Both the position numbers and the translations under genes were made by a program. Positions 46,380 to 57,329 of a DNA stretch of 64,000 bases are shown in pieces (the first letter of the stretch is position 1; every line of letters starts with the position of its first letter). The notes beneath the pieces were generated by a model. The model saw only the letters and a program-made list of their open reading frames with translations, had not been told where the DNA came from and ran no database searches. Source of the DNA: Brachionus plicatilis (lineage: Eukaryota; Rotifera; Eurotatoria; Ploima; Brachionidae); the NCBI GenBank assembly GCA_010279815.1, contig QEOQ01000350.1:1-64000 (forward strand), written 5' to 3'.

Positions 46380-47648
46380 TCTAAGATGAAATTAAAACTT
46401 AGTTTTGTTGGAAATTTTTTTTCTAATATTTCCGATAAAGTTTTCAGTATTTTTAAAATAAAATATTTTCCTATTTTAAATTTTGTTTTGTTTATTTTGT
46501 AGCAGACTATATCAAATTAAAACTTTGACTCTAACACCATATGCTCTTCAAAAAAAACTGTATTTTATTTTTATAATGTTTTTTTTATGTGATACTTAAA
46601 TTTAAAAAATATTATAATTTATTATTATGGAAAGTCTTAATTTAGCTTTTTTTATGAAAATAGATCAGGAATGCCGCAAAATGCTCATACGGCATAGGGC
46701 CTTTATAATTTTATTATATTGAGATAAAAGTCGAAATAAATGTTAAATAAATTTTTGATAGCAAATTGGTATAGATAGCAAAATATTGGTAAATAATGAT
46801 TTTTAAATTTATTAAAAAAAGGTTTATCCGAGTCTAAAAAGATAAAAAACATATTTTTATCACAATGAAAATTAAAAAATGTTCAATTTTATCTAAATTA
46901 GCTTACGTTTTTTTTTTGTTGAAACAAATTTAGATATTTTAATAATAAATTATGATTTTGATATTTTAAATTTAATTTTTTAGATTATATATTAACTTTT
47001 ATTCTTGAGCGTTTAGTCTAAATACAAAAAAGTTGTATCAAACCATTTTTTTATTCTAATATTTAAATTATAAATATTTGTTACTTAAAATATTTGTCTT
47101 TTTTGACATGTTTTGAATGAGTCAAAAATTTATCAAATAATTTAAATGATTAATTTTTTTTTTTGAAGAAATCGATTTTTATTAATTAAAAGTATTTTAG
47201 AGAAGAAAAAAATATTTCGCTAATCATTAATTTTAATAATTTAGCCCGTTAGTTTTAATGTTTGCTTTACCGATATCTAACCAGTGTAAGCTTTTTTAAT
47301 TTATGTTAATTTTAAATCTTCCGAAATCAACTTATAATTTAAAAAACAAAATTCAGGTCAAAAAATTCTACGCTAATTTTTCCGCATTTTTCCTTTTCAA
47401 ATTTAATAATTTCCTTATTTGTTGCTTTATCTAAATCTAAAAAAGGTAGGTATTTCTTTCCTGGTAAAAATCGATTATAGGATTTTTTTTAAAATTTAAA
47501 TCAATAATTGACTAGTGAAGCAGTTTTTAATTAATTTCGAAAGATTTGTTATTTAATTTTTTGAATTGAGGGAAAAATCTAATTTAAAATTTCTAGTCAG
47601 TTTTTACAGAATACCTGGTAAAAATATTCTGAATTAATTTTCTTTTAG
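46380..47648. other. Intergenic, no gene recognised
   Basis: AT-rich. An AATAAA near 46458 may end the lectin transcript. The sequence just before 47649 is a T-rich tract ending in TTTTAG, i.e. a splice acceptor directly abutting the SLC27A start codon. Confidence 0.45.
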
Positions 47649-50600
47649 ATGATACAAAATTTTAATTACTTTTTTAATCTATTTTACCAGTACGTGCTCG
47701 CTATTTATCGTGATTTCTTAGGCATTCGCTTATTTCTTGATATAAAATACACCTTGTCCAATTTTCAAAGAAAAAAAACCAACACATTTAATGAATTCCA
47801 AAAGTTGGTAAAAAAACATCCTCAAAAAGCTTGCATCATCTATGACAATAAAACATGGACATTCAAAGATGTAAAAAAAGAAAGAACAAAAAATCTGAAT
47901 TAAATAAAATTTCATATTTTTTTAAGCTTGAAGATTATTCAAATCGTGTGGCAAAATTGTTTTCTTCAGCACCTTTTGGCTACAAAAAAGGAGACTGTGT
48001 TGCTATTTTTATGGAAAATAGGCCAGAATTTGTTGGTCTCTGGCTCGGTCTTTCCAAACTTGGAGTTATTAGTGCTTTGATAAATACAAACTTAAAAGGA
48101 GAACCACTTAGGCACTCTATTGCCTCATCAAAAGCTCTAGCTGTCATATTTAATTCTACTCTAGAACCAAGTAAGATAAATAATAAACTAAAGAGTTACA
48201 GTGCCGATTTGACAAGTGGATTTCTGGTAATTTTACGTAAATTCACGTAATTTTCCCAATATTATGAAAATGAAAAAATTGGTAAAAATGAAAAGGCCAA
48301 AAAAAAAAGCTCAATTTTTTGAATTTTTTATTATTTTCTACAAAATTTTGAAAAAAGTAGTTTCTATATATTTTACCGAAAGTTATTTTTTTTTACAATA
48401 TTTTTCTATTTTTACTTAAATTCACGTAAAAATTAGTAAAAAAATAGTAAAAAAAAGTAATTTTTGGAAAAATTTAAATAAATAAATAGAAACTACTTTT
48501 TTTTAAAATTTATTAGAAAATAATAAAAAATTCAAAAAATTGAGCTTTTTTTTTTGGCCTTTTCATTTTTACCAATTTTTTCCTAAATTTACTTTGTAAA
48601 AAATAGTGAATTTACGTAATTTTACGTAAAATTACCAGAGATCCCACTTGTCAAATCGGCACTGTAGTTAAAATTTTATTTTTAAAAGCAATTGGGCAAA
48701 TAAAAAATGATCTGGACAAGGTTCAGCTGATAATTGATGCCGATAAGCATTCGACCATTGGTGCTGTCAACTTAAATAGCCTTTTAAAACAAACATATCC
48801 GGACAATGTTGACTGTGAATACAGTGTTGCTTCAGAAGATACCATTTTGTATATTTACACAAGTGGTACAACTGGTTTGCCTAAGCCAGCAGTAATCAAA
48901 CAGAGTCGTTATTACGGAGGAGCTTCGACTTTTTTCAGGGCAGCTGGATTGGGAGCAAACGATGTTGTTTATGTCACTTTGCCTATCTATCATGGAAACG
49001 GAACTTTGCTAGGAATTGGTTCGGCCATTACGGTTGGTTCAACTGTAGTTTTGCGCCAAAAGTTTAGCGCTTCAAATTTTTGGAAAGATTGCATTCAGTA
49101 TAATTGTACCTCTTTTATTTACGTTGGCGAAATTTGCCGATTTTTGGTCAATCAGGCGCCATCGGCGATTGACCGGGCACATAAAGTGCGCAAAGCTTAC
49201 GGAAATGGACTTAGAGCTAATGTTTGGAAGGAGTTTAATCAAAGATTTGGCATTAAATGTTTGGAATTTTATGCCGCATCTGAGGGAAATTGCACAATGC
49301 TCAACCTGGACTACAAAGTTGGCTCGTGCGGTTTCAAACCTTTACTAACCAGGTTGATAAAAAATGTCTATCCAATTTTTTTGATTAAAATTGATGAACA
49401 AATGAATCCGATTAGAGACCAAGAGGGTTTTTGTATTGAGTGTGAAGTTGGAGAAAAGGGTCTTCTAGTTGGAATTATTGGAAATGAGCCTACCAAAGCT
49501 TTTAATGGATATGCCAATAATCCAGAAGCGTCCAAAAAAAAAATTATCGAAAATGTTTTTAAAACAGGCCAAAAAGCTTTCAACACAGGTAAGACATTTG
49601 GTTAATCCGTCAAAGTCTCGTTGTGAATTTTATTACCATAAAAAAATGGCAAAATTTGATAAATTTTTGTCCATGGGTCTGAATTTGGTTTTATTAATTT
49701 AATTGACATGAGATAATTCACCAACTAAAATTACTGATTTTTCCCCAATTTTACTATTTTTTATTTTATTAAAAAACATATTTTTGGGTTTAACCCAGGA
49801 CTGCTCCGAACGGTCGTTTCGACCTTCTTTTCAGTCCCCATTTAAAAAAAAAAAAGAAAATTTTATATTTTTTACAATAGGCTTAATTACATAGTTATGA
49901 AAGAAAAAGTGATTTTAATTTTACTAGATGATCGTAAAATTACCTTTCTTTTCATTTAATTACTTAATTGATATAAAAATGTGAATTTATAATAAAAATC
50001 AAGTTTGATGCTAGTTTTTCTAATTTTTAATCAAATTTTAAGAATTATTTTTTTGCATTCCAATTCTTTTAAAGTAGAAACAAGATTTTTCAACAACATT
50101 AATACCATACTATTCTAAATTATCTGAATATTGTTCAGATTCAAATTTTTTTTTAATTGTACCACCAAAACAGCCTTTTCTGGCTCAAAAAATTTCTGAT
50201 ATCATCTTTAGCATCAATCAGCTGATTTTTAGTTGATGTTTATTTTATAATTTTGATACGATTTAGAAAATTAATTAGAATAATATCAGCTATTCAAAAT
50301 CAGCAATAAATTTTTTTTTTGTAATTTAAGTTCAAAAATAATAAATCACAATTTTTATCTGTTGATTATAGATCCAATTTTAGACCCTTAGTTAAAAAAT
50401 CATTTTATCAATTAAGATTTTTTAGGTTTTTTTATGTTTGCTTCTTAAACTCACAATACCAATATTATATTTTTTCTAAATCTAAAAATTTGTTTTTCAC
50501 ATAATAGAGCTGGGTTTATCAAATCTTTTTTTAACTGTGTCTGATTTTAATTCATTTAATTACTGCCTCAATAAAATAGTGCTTTTTTCAAAATAAAGTC

Positions 50601-52001
50601 CAATTTGGTTTGAGAATTTTGGTACAAAAAACAACAACACAATTTAAAAAATGCTAAAGCTTAGGTTCTGATGGACCATTACAGGTTCTGTTAATTGATT
50701 TTGCAAAACTCTGCAATAAGTTTTTTTTTTTATATTTTATTTTTGTTTTTTGTACTAAAATTCACAATATCGTTCAATTTTTGATAAATTATAGAATAAA
50801 AGAAACAAGAATTTATTAAATAATAGTTAAGATCTAAATTTGTCTAAATTTGTTTTTTATACTGCAATGAAGGCGGATATTTGACAGTAGATATTTTTAG
50901 CGGTCTATAAAATTTTTTTTTTTAGTTTTTTTTTAATAGTCGAATTTATCATAAATAAAAAAAATCCATTTTTAAGAATTTTTATTTATTATTTAATTTT
51001 TTTTTTCTTTTATTTTCTGAAGCTGATACATTGAATGAATTAACTGGAAGTTGGTAAATAGGAATTAATTTTTAAAATATGCTATTAATCTTTTTTAATG
51101 GTCAGTAATTTATTGCTAGCAAAATTTTAAAACAATAAAATTAGGTAAAAATAATTCTAACAGAGTTGTTTAAAAGTCACAAGTCCAAGTCCGGACTTTT
51201 TTTTAAAAATTTTCATTCAAATGACCAAGTCCAGGCTTTAAAATTTTGAATACTAAAGAAGAAATTTATGCTAAAATTGCAACAAAATTCTGATATTTGG
51301 CAAATCTATTGCATTAGACAACCCAAGAGTATAAAAATTTTTTTTTGGACTTTTTTTTAGTGACTTGGACCTTTTTTGACTAGAATAAAAATAGAAAATT
51401 TCAATATAATATAAAATAGAATTTTTCATTATTTATTTAAAAATTAAAAAAAAAATTTTGATGATTAAATTTTAAGGAGATGCAATGGTAATGGACAGAT
51501 TTGGATACTTATATTTTTGTGATCGTTTGGGTGATACGTATCGATGGAGGGGCGAAAATGTGTCAACTGTTGAGGTAGAAAATCAGATTAGTCGATTTCT
51601 AAATTCGAAAGAAGTTGTTGTTTATGGTGTAGAGATTCCGGGCCAAGAAGGTCGCGCTGGAATGGTCAGCATTGCCGACTCGCCAAATTCGATTGATTTA
51701 CAGAGTTTGAGTAAAAAAGTAAAAGAAGAGCTTCCTTCTTATGCCCGACCTTTATTCATACGATTTACCACCGAGTTGGACCACACAGGTACATTAATAA
51801 ATCTTCTAGAATATTTTAAAGTCCATTCGATTTTATGTTTCAGGCACTTTTAAAGCAAAAAAGACAAAGCTTGTAGAAGAAGCATACAACATTAAAATTG
51901 TTAAAGATGTTATTTATTATTTTGATGCTAAAATACAGATTTATAAACCTTTGAACAAAGAAGTGTATGAGGACATTTTAAGTGGTAGAATTCGCTTGTA
52001 G
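47649..52001 (+). CDS. SLC27A: Long-chain fatty acid transport protein / very-long-chain acyl-CoA synthetase
   Basis: Five exons (47649-47870, 47927-48170, 48689-49588, 51477-51788, 51844-52001) total 1836 bp, i.e. 611 residues, the normal FATP size. An N-terminal membrane segment is followed by the adenylate-forming domain: GDCVAIFMENRPEFVGLWLG, the AMP/P-loop motif YIYTSGTTGLPKPAV (exon 3), FYAASEGNC, and the FATP motif GDTYRWRGENVSTVEVE (exon 4). The C-terminus GTFKAKKTKLVEEAYN is also typical. The enzyme activates long-chain fatty acids to CoA esters and drives their uptake. The exact paralogue (SLC27A1/4 or A2/A6 type) was not resolved. Intron 2 (518 bp) contains a foldback element of 466 bp; intron 3 is 1.9 kb with further repeats. 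Phase at each junction is consistent. Confidence 0.92.
48199..48664. mobile_element. TTACGTAA foldback MITE, copy 2, in SLC27A intron 2
   Basis: A 466-bp near-palindrome flanked by TA (48197-48198 and 48665-48666). The left end CAGTGCCGATTTGACAAGTG pairs with the right end, whose inverse is the same 20 bases. TTACGTAA-type units follow inwards on both sides, then AAAAGCTCAATTTTTTGAAT pairs with ATTCAAAAAATTGAGC. The arms together span almost the whole element (about 180-230 bp each), so the intron RNA would form a very long hairpin. No coding capacity. Confidence 0.9.
49784..49842. repeat. Nested small hairpins in SLC27A intron 3
   Basis: A GC-rich island in AT-rich intron. GGGTTTAACCC is palindromic. 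It is followed by GGACTG ... CAGTCC enclosing GGTCG TTT CGACC, i.e. a stem with a second stem inside, then CCCCATTT and an A-rich run. It may be a repeat tail or a structured RNA element; no tRNA or snRNA pattern was recognised. Confidence 0.45.
51161..51382. mobile_element. hAT-type MITE relative in SLC27A intron 3
   Basis: The first 25 bp (beginning CAGAGTTGTTTAAAAGTCAC) are identical to the left end of the element at 12468. AAGTCC/GGACTT units follow on both sides. The right end is degenerate (GTGACTTGGACCTTTTTTGACTAG) and no clear 8-bp duplication was found, so the copy is probably internally deleted and decayed. Confidence 0.7.
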
Positions 52002-53204
52002 AATTTTTTTTTTCCATACCAAAATAAATTTTTAAATTTTAAACATATTTATTTTTTTCGATTATCCTTTTGTTAGTGTAATGAATTAAACTTTTTAAGT
52101 TCAATTTTAGTTAAATTTTCATAATCATTCTTACAATTATTTAAACATAAAAACCTAGACTTTTTGATGAGGATGGATACTTTTAGTTTTTTTTTTGAAA
52201 ACATTCATTTACTAATTGAAAATCACTCGGGTTTGCTGATCATTTTAAGAGATATATTTATGATTTAGATTTAAAAATAAATTAGAATTAATTATTGATT
52301 GTTTATTTTGAATTAAAAATTTTGGTCTCCGAAGGAAAATGATAATTGTAAGTCGAATCAAGCTAGAAAAGTCTAACTCGCAAAATATTAAATAATCATA
52401 AAACATTATTTTGATAATAATATTTTTTGAAACACGTTTCTTTTTTTCTCGGTCTAAAATAAATTAAATAAAAAAATAAATGCGTAATAAAGCCTTACTT
52501 TTTGTCAATCAAATTTATATTTCATCTGTTAAGAACTTTATAAAATAATTGAGGGTTTGTTTCTAGATAAGTTTTGTATTGCTATTTAAAGTCATTTGAA
52601 TTATATTTGAAGTTAGAAATAATTAAAAAAAAAATTTTATTTTTAAAATCAATCAATTCAAGCAAAATTTAATAAAAACTCATAGAAAAGCCGAGGCTTT
52701 ATTTTTTTTTAAAAAATTGTGTCGTTTTGTCTTAAATACTTATTTTTTTTTAATCAGCTTGACTAAAAATAATTTGGGTAGTAAATTTTTTGTACCACTT
52801 TTCTGGGTAGGATACTACGGAATTTTTTTCTTAATTTAAATTTTTTATTCTCATTTAAATTTAGAGCATTGCTAAAATAACTCGTCAAGTGCTGGAAATT
52901 ATACAGATAATTAAAATTTTGTTGTTGTTATTATCAAATTTGTGTTATTAATTGTTTTAAATAAAAAAAATTTAAATACTTTAAAATAATGTTTTGTTTA
53001 TTACGTTAATGGAATGTACAACAAAAAATTGTCCATTCTATCAAAAGCATTGATTCAGGACAGTTTGTAGTAAAACTATTGAGAATAATAAAAATAAAAA
53101 ATAAAATTTCTAACCTTTTCAACCTAAGTCCATTACAGAAAATAAAAAAAAGATAAATACACGAGCATTTTTTATTCTTTTAATAGATTTTAAATAAAAA
53201 TAGA
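52002..53204. other. Intergenic, no gene recognised
   Basis: AATAAA at 52023-52028 probably ends the SLC27A transcript. The rest is AT-rich. A T-rich tract ending in TAG about 20 bp before 53205 suggests a spliced 5' UTR for the next gene. Confidence 0.45.
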
Positions 53205-54836
53205 ATGGAATATTTCTATAGCGATGACTATGTGTGTGAGTGTTGCTGCTACAGCGATTCTTTGGGCTCAAACGAGGACCAAATCTATTATCTGTGCGAT
53301 TACACCAAAAGTGACATGTTCAAATATCAGATTGATTTCTACAATTATGTAGAAGATTGTTTGTCTTTAAAATCCTCTTTTGTAGACCACGATCTGTTGA
53401 CCATAGATCTGATCCGCTGTCAGCCGATTACCTTCAATGAAAATCGGCTGCTCAAGACCCTTCAGATGATCCAAGAGAACCAGTGCGCAGACTGCACTCT
53501 CAAGCTCAATTTGGTCAAGGGTCTGTTCTGCTGGCACTCTCAATTCAACAACACTAGTCTCATTCGACTAATTGCCAAGTTTAATGAAGAGCATTTTAAG
53601 ACAGAGGAAACAACGCTCGGGGACTTGCCAAACACCCTCTTGTTCTGCATCCATTCTCGCTCATTGGAAATGGTCAAGCTTGTGGTGGAAAATTTCGGTG
53701 CCAGTCTTGACCTGTCCGCTTTCAAATACACCATAATCGAAAATCAACCAGACATCCTCAACTACTTGCTCAACAAGTCTACGTCCAACCTCAAATTCGA
53801 TCTGATCGAATTGTTGATAGACATTGCGGTCAAAGAATCAAAAATAAATTGCCTAAAAATTTTATTGGAAAATTCACTCAAATTTAAAATTACAATTAAA
53901 ATGGAAAAGCTAAAAAATTGTTGCCAATATTTGAGCCTCAATTTGCCATCGACTTGCCACCAGCTAGAGCTCAAACACGATTTGTACAGCGTGCTGCTGA
54001 ACCAGTTTGGTGTTGATTTGTCCAGTGAAGCATCAATGGGCAACGAGTCCTTGTTCTCAGTGTGCTTTGAGTTTTTCCAGCAAAATTTCTGCACATTGTT
54101 CATAAACAGTCTGAAGAAAAGAGTTGACGATTCATGCAAAATCGATCTGATACTCATCGACACTTTGATTGTCAAAATGAAGCGTTCATTTCAGTCGGAC
54201 ATTAAGTTGATTGAAATTTTGTTAAATTATATTAATAATAAAAAGTTGTTGTACAAAAAATTGCTACGCTATGAGTCAGCTAAACTGCTGAAGCCGTGTG
54301 ATGATCAAATGAAAAATATTAAGCTGGAATACCAGGGCCTGAGTCCAAACATTTGTAATGCGTATTTTTTGAAGCATTGGCTCTTGGTCAAATACGATGT
54401 CGTGCCCTCTAACCACCGCGGAACATGGATTGCCAATTATATTTTCTACTGGACCAAAAAGTGTTCCAATCGGTCAAGTTATTTGTCAGCTGCAAACATT
54501 TTGCGCTATTTGACCAGCGATGAGATGGCCGATTTGGTCATTAGTTATGTGAAAAAATTGATTCAGCATGGTCTCATGGATTCAGGTACCAAATCGTCAC
54601 TGGCATGGTGGTCCAAACTCAAACAAAAACCAAAAATGAATACTCTTGATGCGAATACCAAAGATCGGATCGAATCTGTGCTACTTTCACTGCATGAGTG
54701 TGGCAAAAAGAAGCCAAAGAGTCTGCGATTGATTGCTAGAAATCAAGTGAGAGAAAAAATGAGATCACTTTCAATCGAGTCTTTGGCAAGTCTACAAATA
54801 CCAACTGTTTTAGTCAAGTTTTTGAGAGATAACTAA
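53205..54836 (+). CDS. Ankyrin-repeat and SOCS-box protein (ASB-like)
   Basis: A 543-residue single-exon protein. The N-terminus is acidic and Cys/Tyr-rich (DDYVCECCCYSD). The middle (about residues 130-340) has divergent ankyrin-like helix pairs (e.g. NTLLFCIHSRSLEMVKLVVE, then LLIDIAVKESKINCLKILLE). The last 40 residues fit a SOCS box: PKSLRLIARNQVREKM (BC box, with Ala at the usual Cys position), then IESLASLQIPTVLVKFLRDN (Cul5-box-like LPxP region). ASB proteins are substrate receptors of CUL5-RBX2-elongin B/C ubiquitin ligases. The ankyrin part is weak by eye, so the substrate module is uncertain; the SOCS box is the firmer call. A T-run and AATAAA follow the stop (54838-54868). Confidence 0.7.
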   Translation: MEYFYSDDYVCECCCYSDSLGSNEDQIYYLCDYTKSDMFKYQIDFYNYVEDCLSLKSSFVDHDLLTIDLIRCQPITFNENRLLKTLQMIQENQCADCTLKLNLVKGLFCWHSQFNNTSLIRLIAKFNEEHFKTEETTLGDLPNTLLFCIHSRSLEMVKLVVENFGASLDLSAFKYTIIENQPDILNYLLNKSTSNLKFDLIELLIDIAVKESKINCLKILLENSLKFKITIKMEKLKNCCQYLSLNLPSTCHQLELKHDLYSVLLNQFGVDLSSEASMGNESLFSVCFEFFQQNFCTLFINSLKKRVDDSCKIDLILIDTLIVKMKRSFQSDIKLIEILLNYINNKKLLYKKLLRYESAKLLKPCDDQMKNIKLEYQGLSPNICNAYFLKHWLLVKYDVVPSNHRGTWIANYIFYWTKKCSNRSSYLSAANILRYLTSDEMADLVISYVKKLIQHGLMDSGTKSSLAWWSKLKQKPKMNTLDANTKDRIESVLLSLHECGKKKPKSLRLIARNQVREKMRSLSIESLASLQIPTVLVKFLRDN

Positions 54837-55689
54837 TTATTTTTTTTTTTTTTTTTTTTTCTAATAAAAAATTTCCAAACCATTTTAAAAATCAAAAGTT
54901 ATTTTTATTTATTTTCATTTAGTTGAACGCCTTGTAAAGAATTGATTATTCGAAAAAAAAGTTCATATTTTTATTTTTTTTTGTTTATCCCATTATTTAT
55001 TTTTAGAAGCAACAACAAAAAATTTGGCTATTAATATCATTTTTTGATCATTTAATTATTTTTTTTCAAATTTTGTTTTTTACATATTTCAACAGGTGTT
55101 TAAAGTGTTAAGTACCTCATGGGTTTCTGGTGTAAAATAGTTGAGTTAATAAGTTAATAAATACCTTTAAATTTTTTGTAAATTAATAAAATCGAACTCG
55201 GTATAATATTAAAATTATTTATTTTATTTAGTGGGCTTCTATTAAAAATCGGTAATTTTAGATTGGACTTTTTGAATCTTGATTTCTAACATTATGCAAA
55301 AATTTAATAATGAAAAATGAAATCTAAAATAGCTTATAAAGCATTTTTGACATGGATGTAAATGTGAAAAAAAAGTTTGCCTAGAATAAGTTAGTATACC
55401 ATTTTCAATTTTTTTAATCTATATGATAAATTAAAATAAAGTATACCGAGGTAATAGTTGAAATTATAAGGTTTTTAATTTTCTTAATGAGTGTAATAAA
55501 CCTACTTTATCGGTACTAAGCGATTTAATTTCAAAATATTTAAAATAAAAAATATTTTGCAATGAAATGCTTCTTAGTAAATATTTTATTTTGTTAAGTT
55601 TTTTGCCACTTCTAGCCTATAGAAAAATACAATATATAATAAAAATAGAGATAGGAAAAAATGGAAAGAAAAAATAACAATAATAATAA
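54837..55689. other. Intergenic, no gene recognised
   Basis: Starts with a 20-plus-base T run and a polyadenylation hexamer for the ASB-like gene. The remainder is AT-rich with no recognised feature. Confidence 0.45.
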
Positions 55690-55691
55690 TA

Positions 55692-56143
55692 CAGTGTTGA
55701 TTTGAGACGATGTTTTTGGTAATTTTTTCTGAAAATTACGTAAACTTACGTAAAAAGTAGTAATTGAGGTTATTTTATGTAAATTTACATAAGAAAATTT
55801 AATGTGAAATTTATCTGAAAAAATTTTTGAATTTTTGAAATTTTGTTCGATAAAAAAAGATTATTTTTCTGTCAAAATTTTTTTTTTACTTTCACCTTTT
55901 TTACCATTTTTTACTGGATAGAAAATTTGAATTTACGAAAAATTACGGAATTTCACGTAAAATTGTTTTACAGAAAAATAATCTCTTTTTGTAAAACAAA
56001 ATTTACAAAATTCAAAAATTCTTCGAAAATTAAAAAAATAATAATTTTTGGCCCTTTTACAATTACCTTAATTATTCCTTTTTACGTTAGTTTACGTAAT
56101 TTCTGGAATAAATCACCAAATTCATCGTCTCTAATCAATACTG
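55692..56143. mobile_element. TTACGTAA foldback MITE, copy 3
   Basis: A 452-bp inverted-repeat element flanked by TA (55690-55691 and 56144-56145). The left end CAGTGTTGATTTGAGACGAT mirrors the right end, whose inverse is CAGTATTGATTAGAGACGAT. Next inwards on both sides are TTTGGT.ATTT and then AATTACGTAAACT.ACGTAAAAAG. The TTACGTAA units are fewer and more decayed than in copies 1 and 2. The short open frames inside are by-products of AT-rich sequence. Confidence 0.85.
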
Positions 56144-56178
56144 TAAAGCGTGTGCTACAATAACAACATGCTTTTATA

Positions 56179-56676
56179 CAGTATGTTGCAAAAGTTTAGA
56201 AATTAATTATTTTATATATCTAAATTTTTTTTACATATTGAATTTTACAAATATTATAGCGCAAAAGAAAAAAAAATAAAATCACTAATTTGAAATTTTT
56301 TTTTTCTCTTCAATTTGATATATCACACTCGGCATAAAAATAAAATTATCTTTTAAAAATTTAAAATCAAAAAACTTCCTCTAAAAATTAAAAAATAAAA
56401 GTCAGTTCAAAAGTTAAGAGTTTTAGCTTGTTACAAGGCCAAAGGCAAAAACTTTTGAACCGATTTTTTTTTATTAATTTTATAGCTTTTTCCTTTTTTG
56501 TATTTTTTCTGCGATTTTTTTTCACTCAATTTTTTTTTTGTTTTTATGTTTTTGGATTGATGACAGATAAAATTTTTTAAAAAAGCCGCTTTTTTCTTAT
56601 TTCCCGCCTTTTATAAGCATAAAAACAATCTTTGTTTTAATAAATAAAAAAATTTCTAAACTTTTGCATCATTTTG
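56179..56676. mobile_element. Tc1/mariner-type non-autonomous element
   Basis: The left end CAGTATGTTGCAAAAGTTTA continues GAAATTAATT. The right end, inverted, reads CAAAATGATGCAAAAGTTTA then GAAATT. Ends of the form CAGT.TG.TGCAAAAGTTT are typical of Tc1/mariner elements. The interior has a second inverted pair (CAGTTCAAAAGTTAAGAG and the inverse of AAAAACTTTTGAACCG around 56405-56465) and no transposase. Confidence 0.7.
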
Positions 56677-56970
56677 CATCATAATATTTTAATCAAAATG
56701 AACTGTTCTTTAAGTGATAAGATGATCTAGTTATTTAGAGAACTAAAACATACCATACCTATTTGAGACAGTTCCGTCTCTGAAAATACAAATAAATTTA
56801 ACAAAAACAAAAATTTAGTAAAGAAAAATTTTAAGTAAACCAAAAAAAAATAGAATCTTTTTTTACCAATCTTTTTCATTTTTGAGCTCTGCTGTTAAAT
56901 CAATTGCTGCTACTATATTTTTTGCTTCCACATTTGTCACTGCTGCCCCTTTTTTTTATAATTTGTAAGT

Positions 56971-57295
56971 CTAACTCAATGAGGTCGCTTTCGTTGGGAA
57001 ATTATTTCTCCAGATCTTAATTTTACAATCAGCAAACTCTTTAATGAACAAGAATCTTACAATATCGTCGTGCAAAACCAACACAATTGCCCCTTTCCAA
57101 GTATTCATCTTCGGATAGGATGTAGGGTATGTGCACATGTTCGACGCATCCAAAGTCTTCTATCAAGCCACTTGTTTCTAAAATCAAAAATGGAGTTAAA
57201 GTGAAAATGAAATTTAAAAAAATTGTGTTTTTAACCGAGTCTTGGGTACTGGCCTTATGGTCATTAAAACACCAGAACCCTGGAGTAATTTGCAA
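56971..57295 (-). pseudogene. Decayed Tc1/mariner-like transposase fragment
   Basis: Read on the minus strand, pieces in shifting frames recall a Tc1-type transposase: PGFWCFNDH (cf. VMVWGCF), VLHDDIVRFLFIKEFADCKI (cf. the QQDNAP.H.S...EF region with the second catalytic Asp), and in the neighbouring frame FPNESDLIELDLQ (cf. WP..SPDLNPIEN). At least one frameshift and several losses are needed to read them together, so it cannot be active. The resemblance is by eye only. Lying 300 bp from the element at 56179, it suggests that one or more Tc1-type copies decayed here. Confidence 0.45.
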
Positions 57296-57329
57296 GACTT
57301 ACGGTATGTCTTACCATTGCCCATAGTTT

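Noticed and set aside
48171..48250. Continuation of SLC27A exon 2 through KLKSYSADLTSGFLVILRKFT
   Set aside because: This reading enters the transposable element. A perfect donor (GTAAGA) at 48171 and the acceptor at 48688 join conserved exons in frame.
55843..56163. A 106-codon frame rich in F, I and K
   Set aside because: It lies inside the inverted-repeat element 55692-56143 and reads T/A-rich sequence; no protein features.
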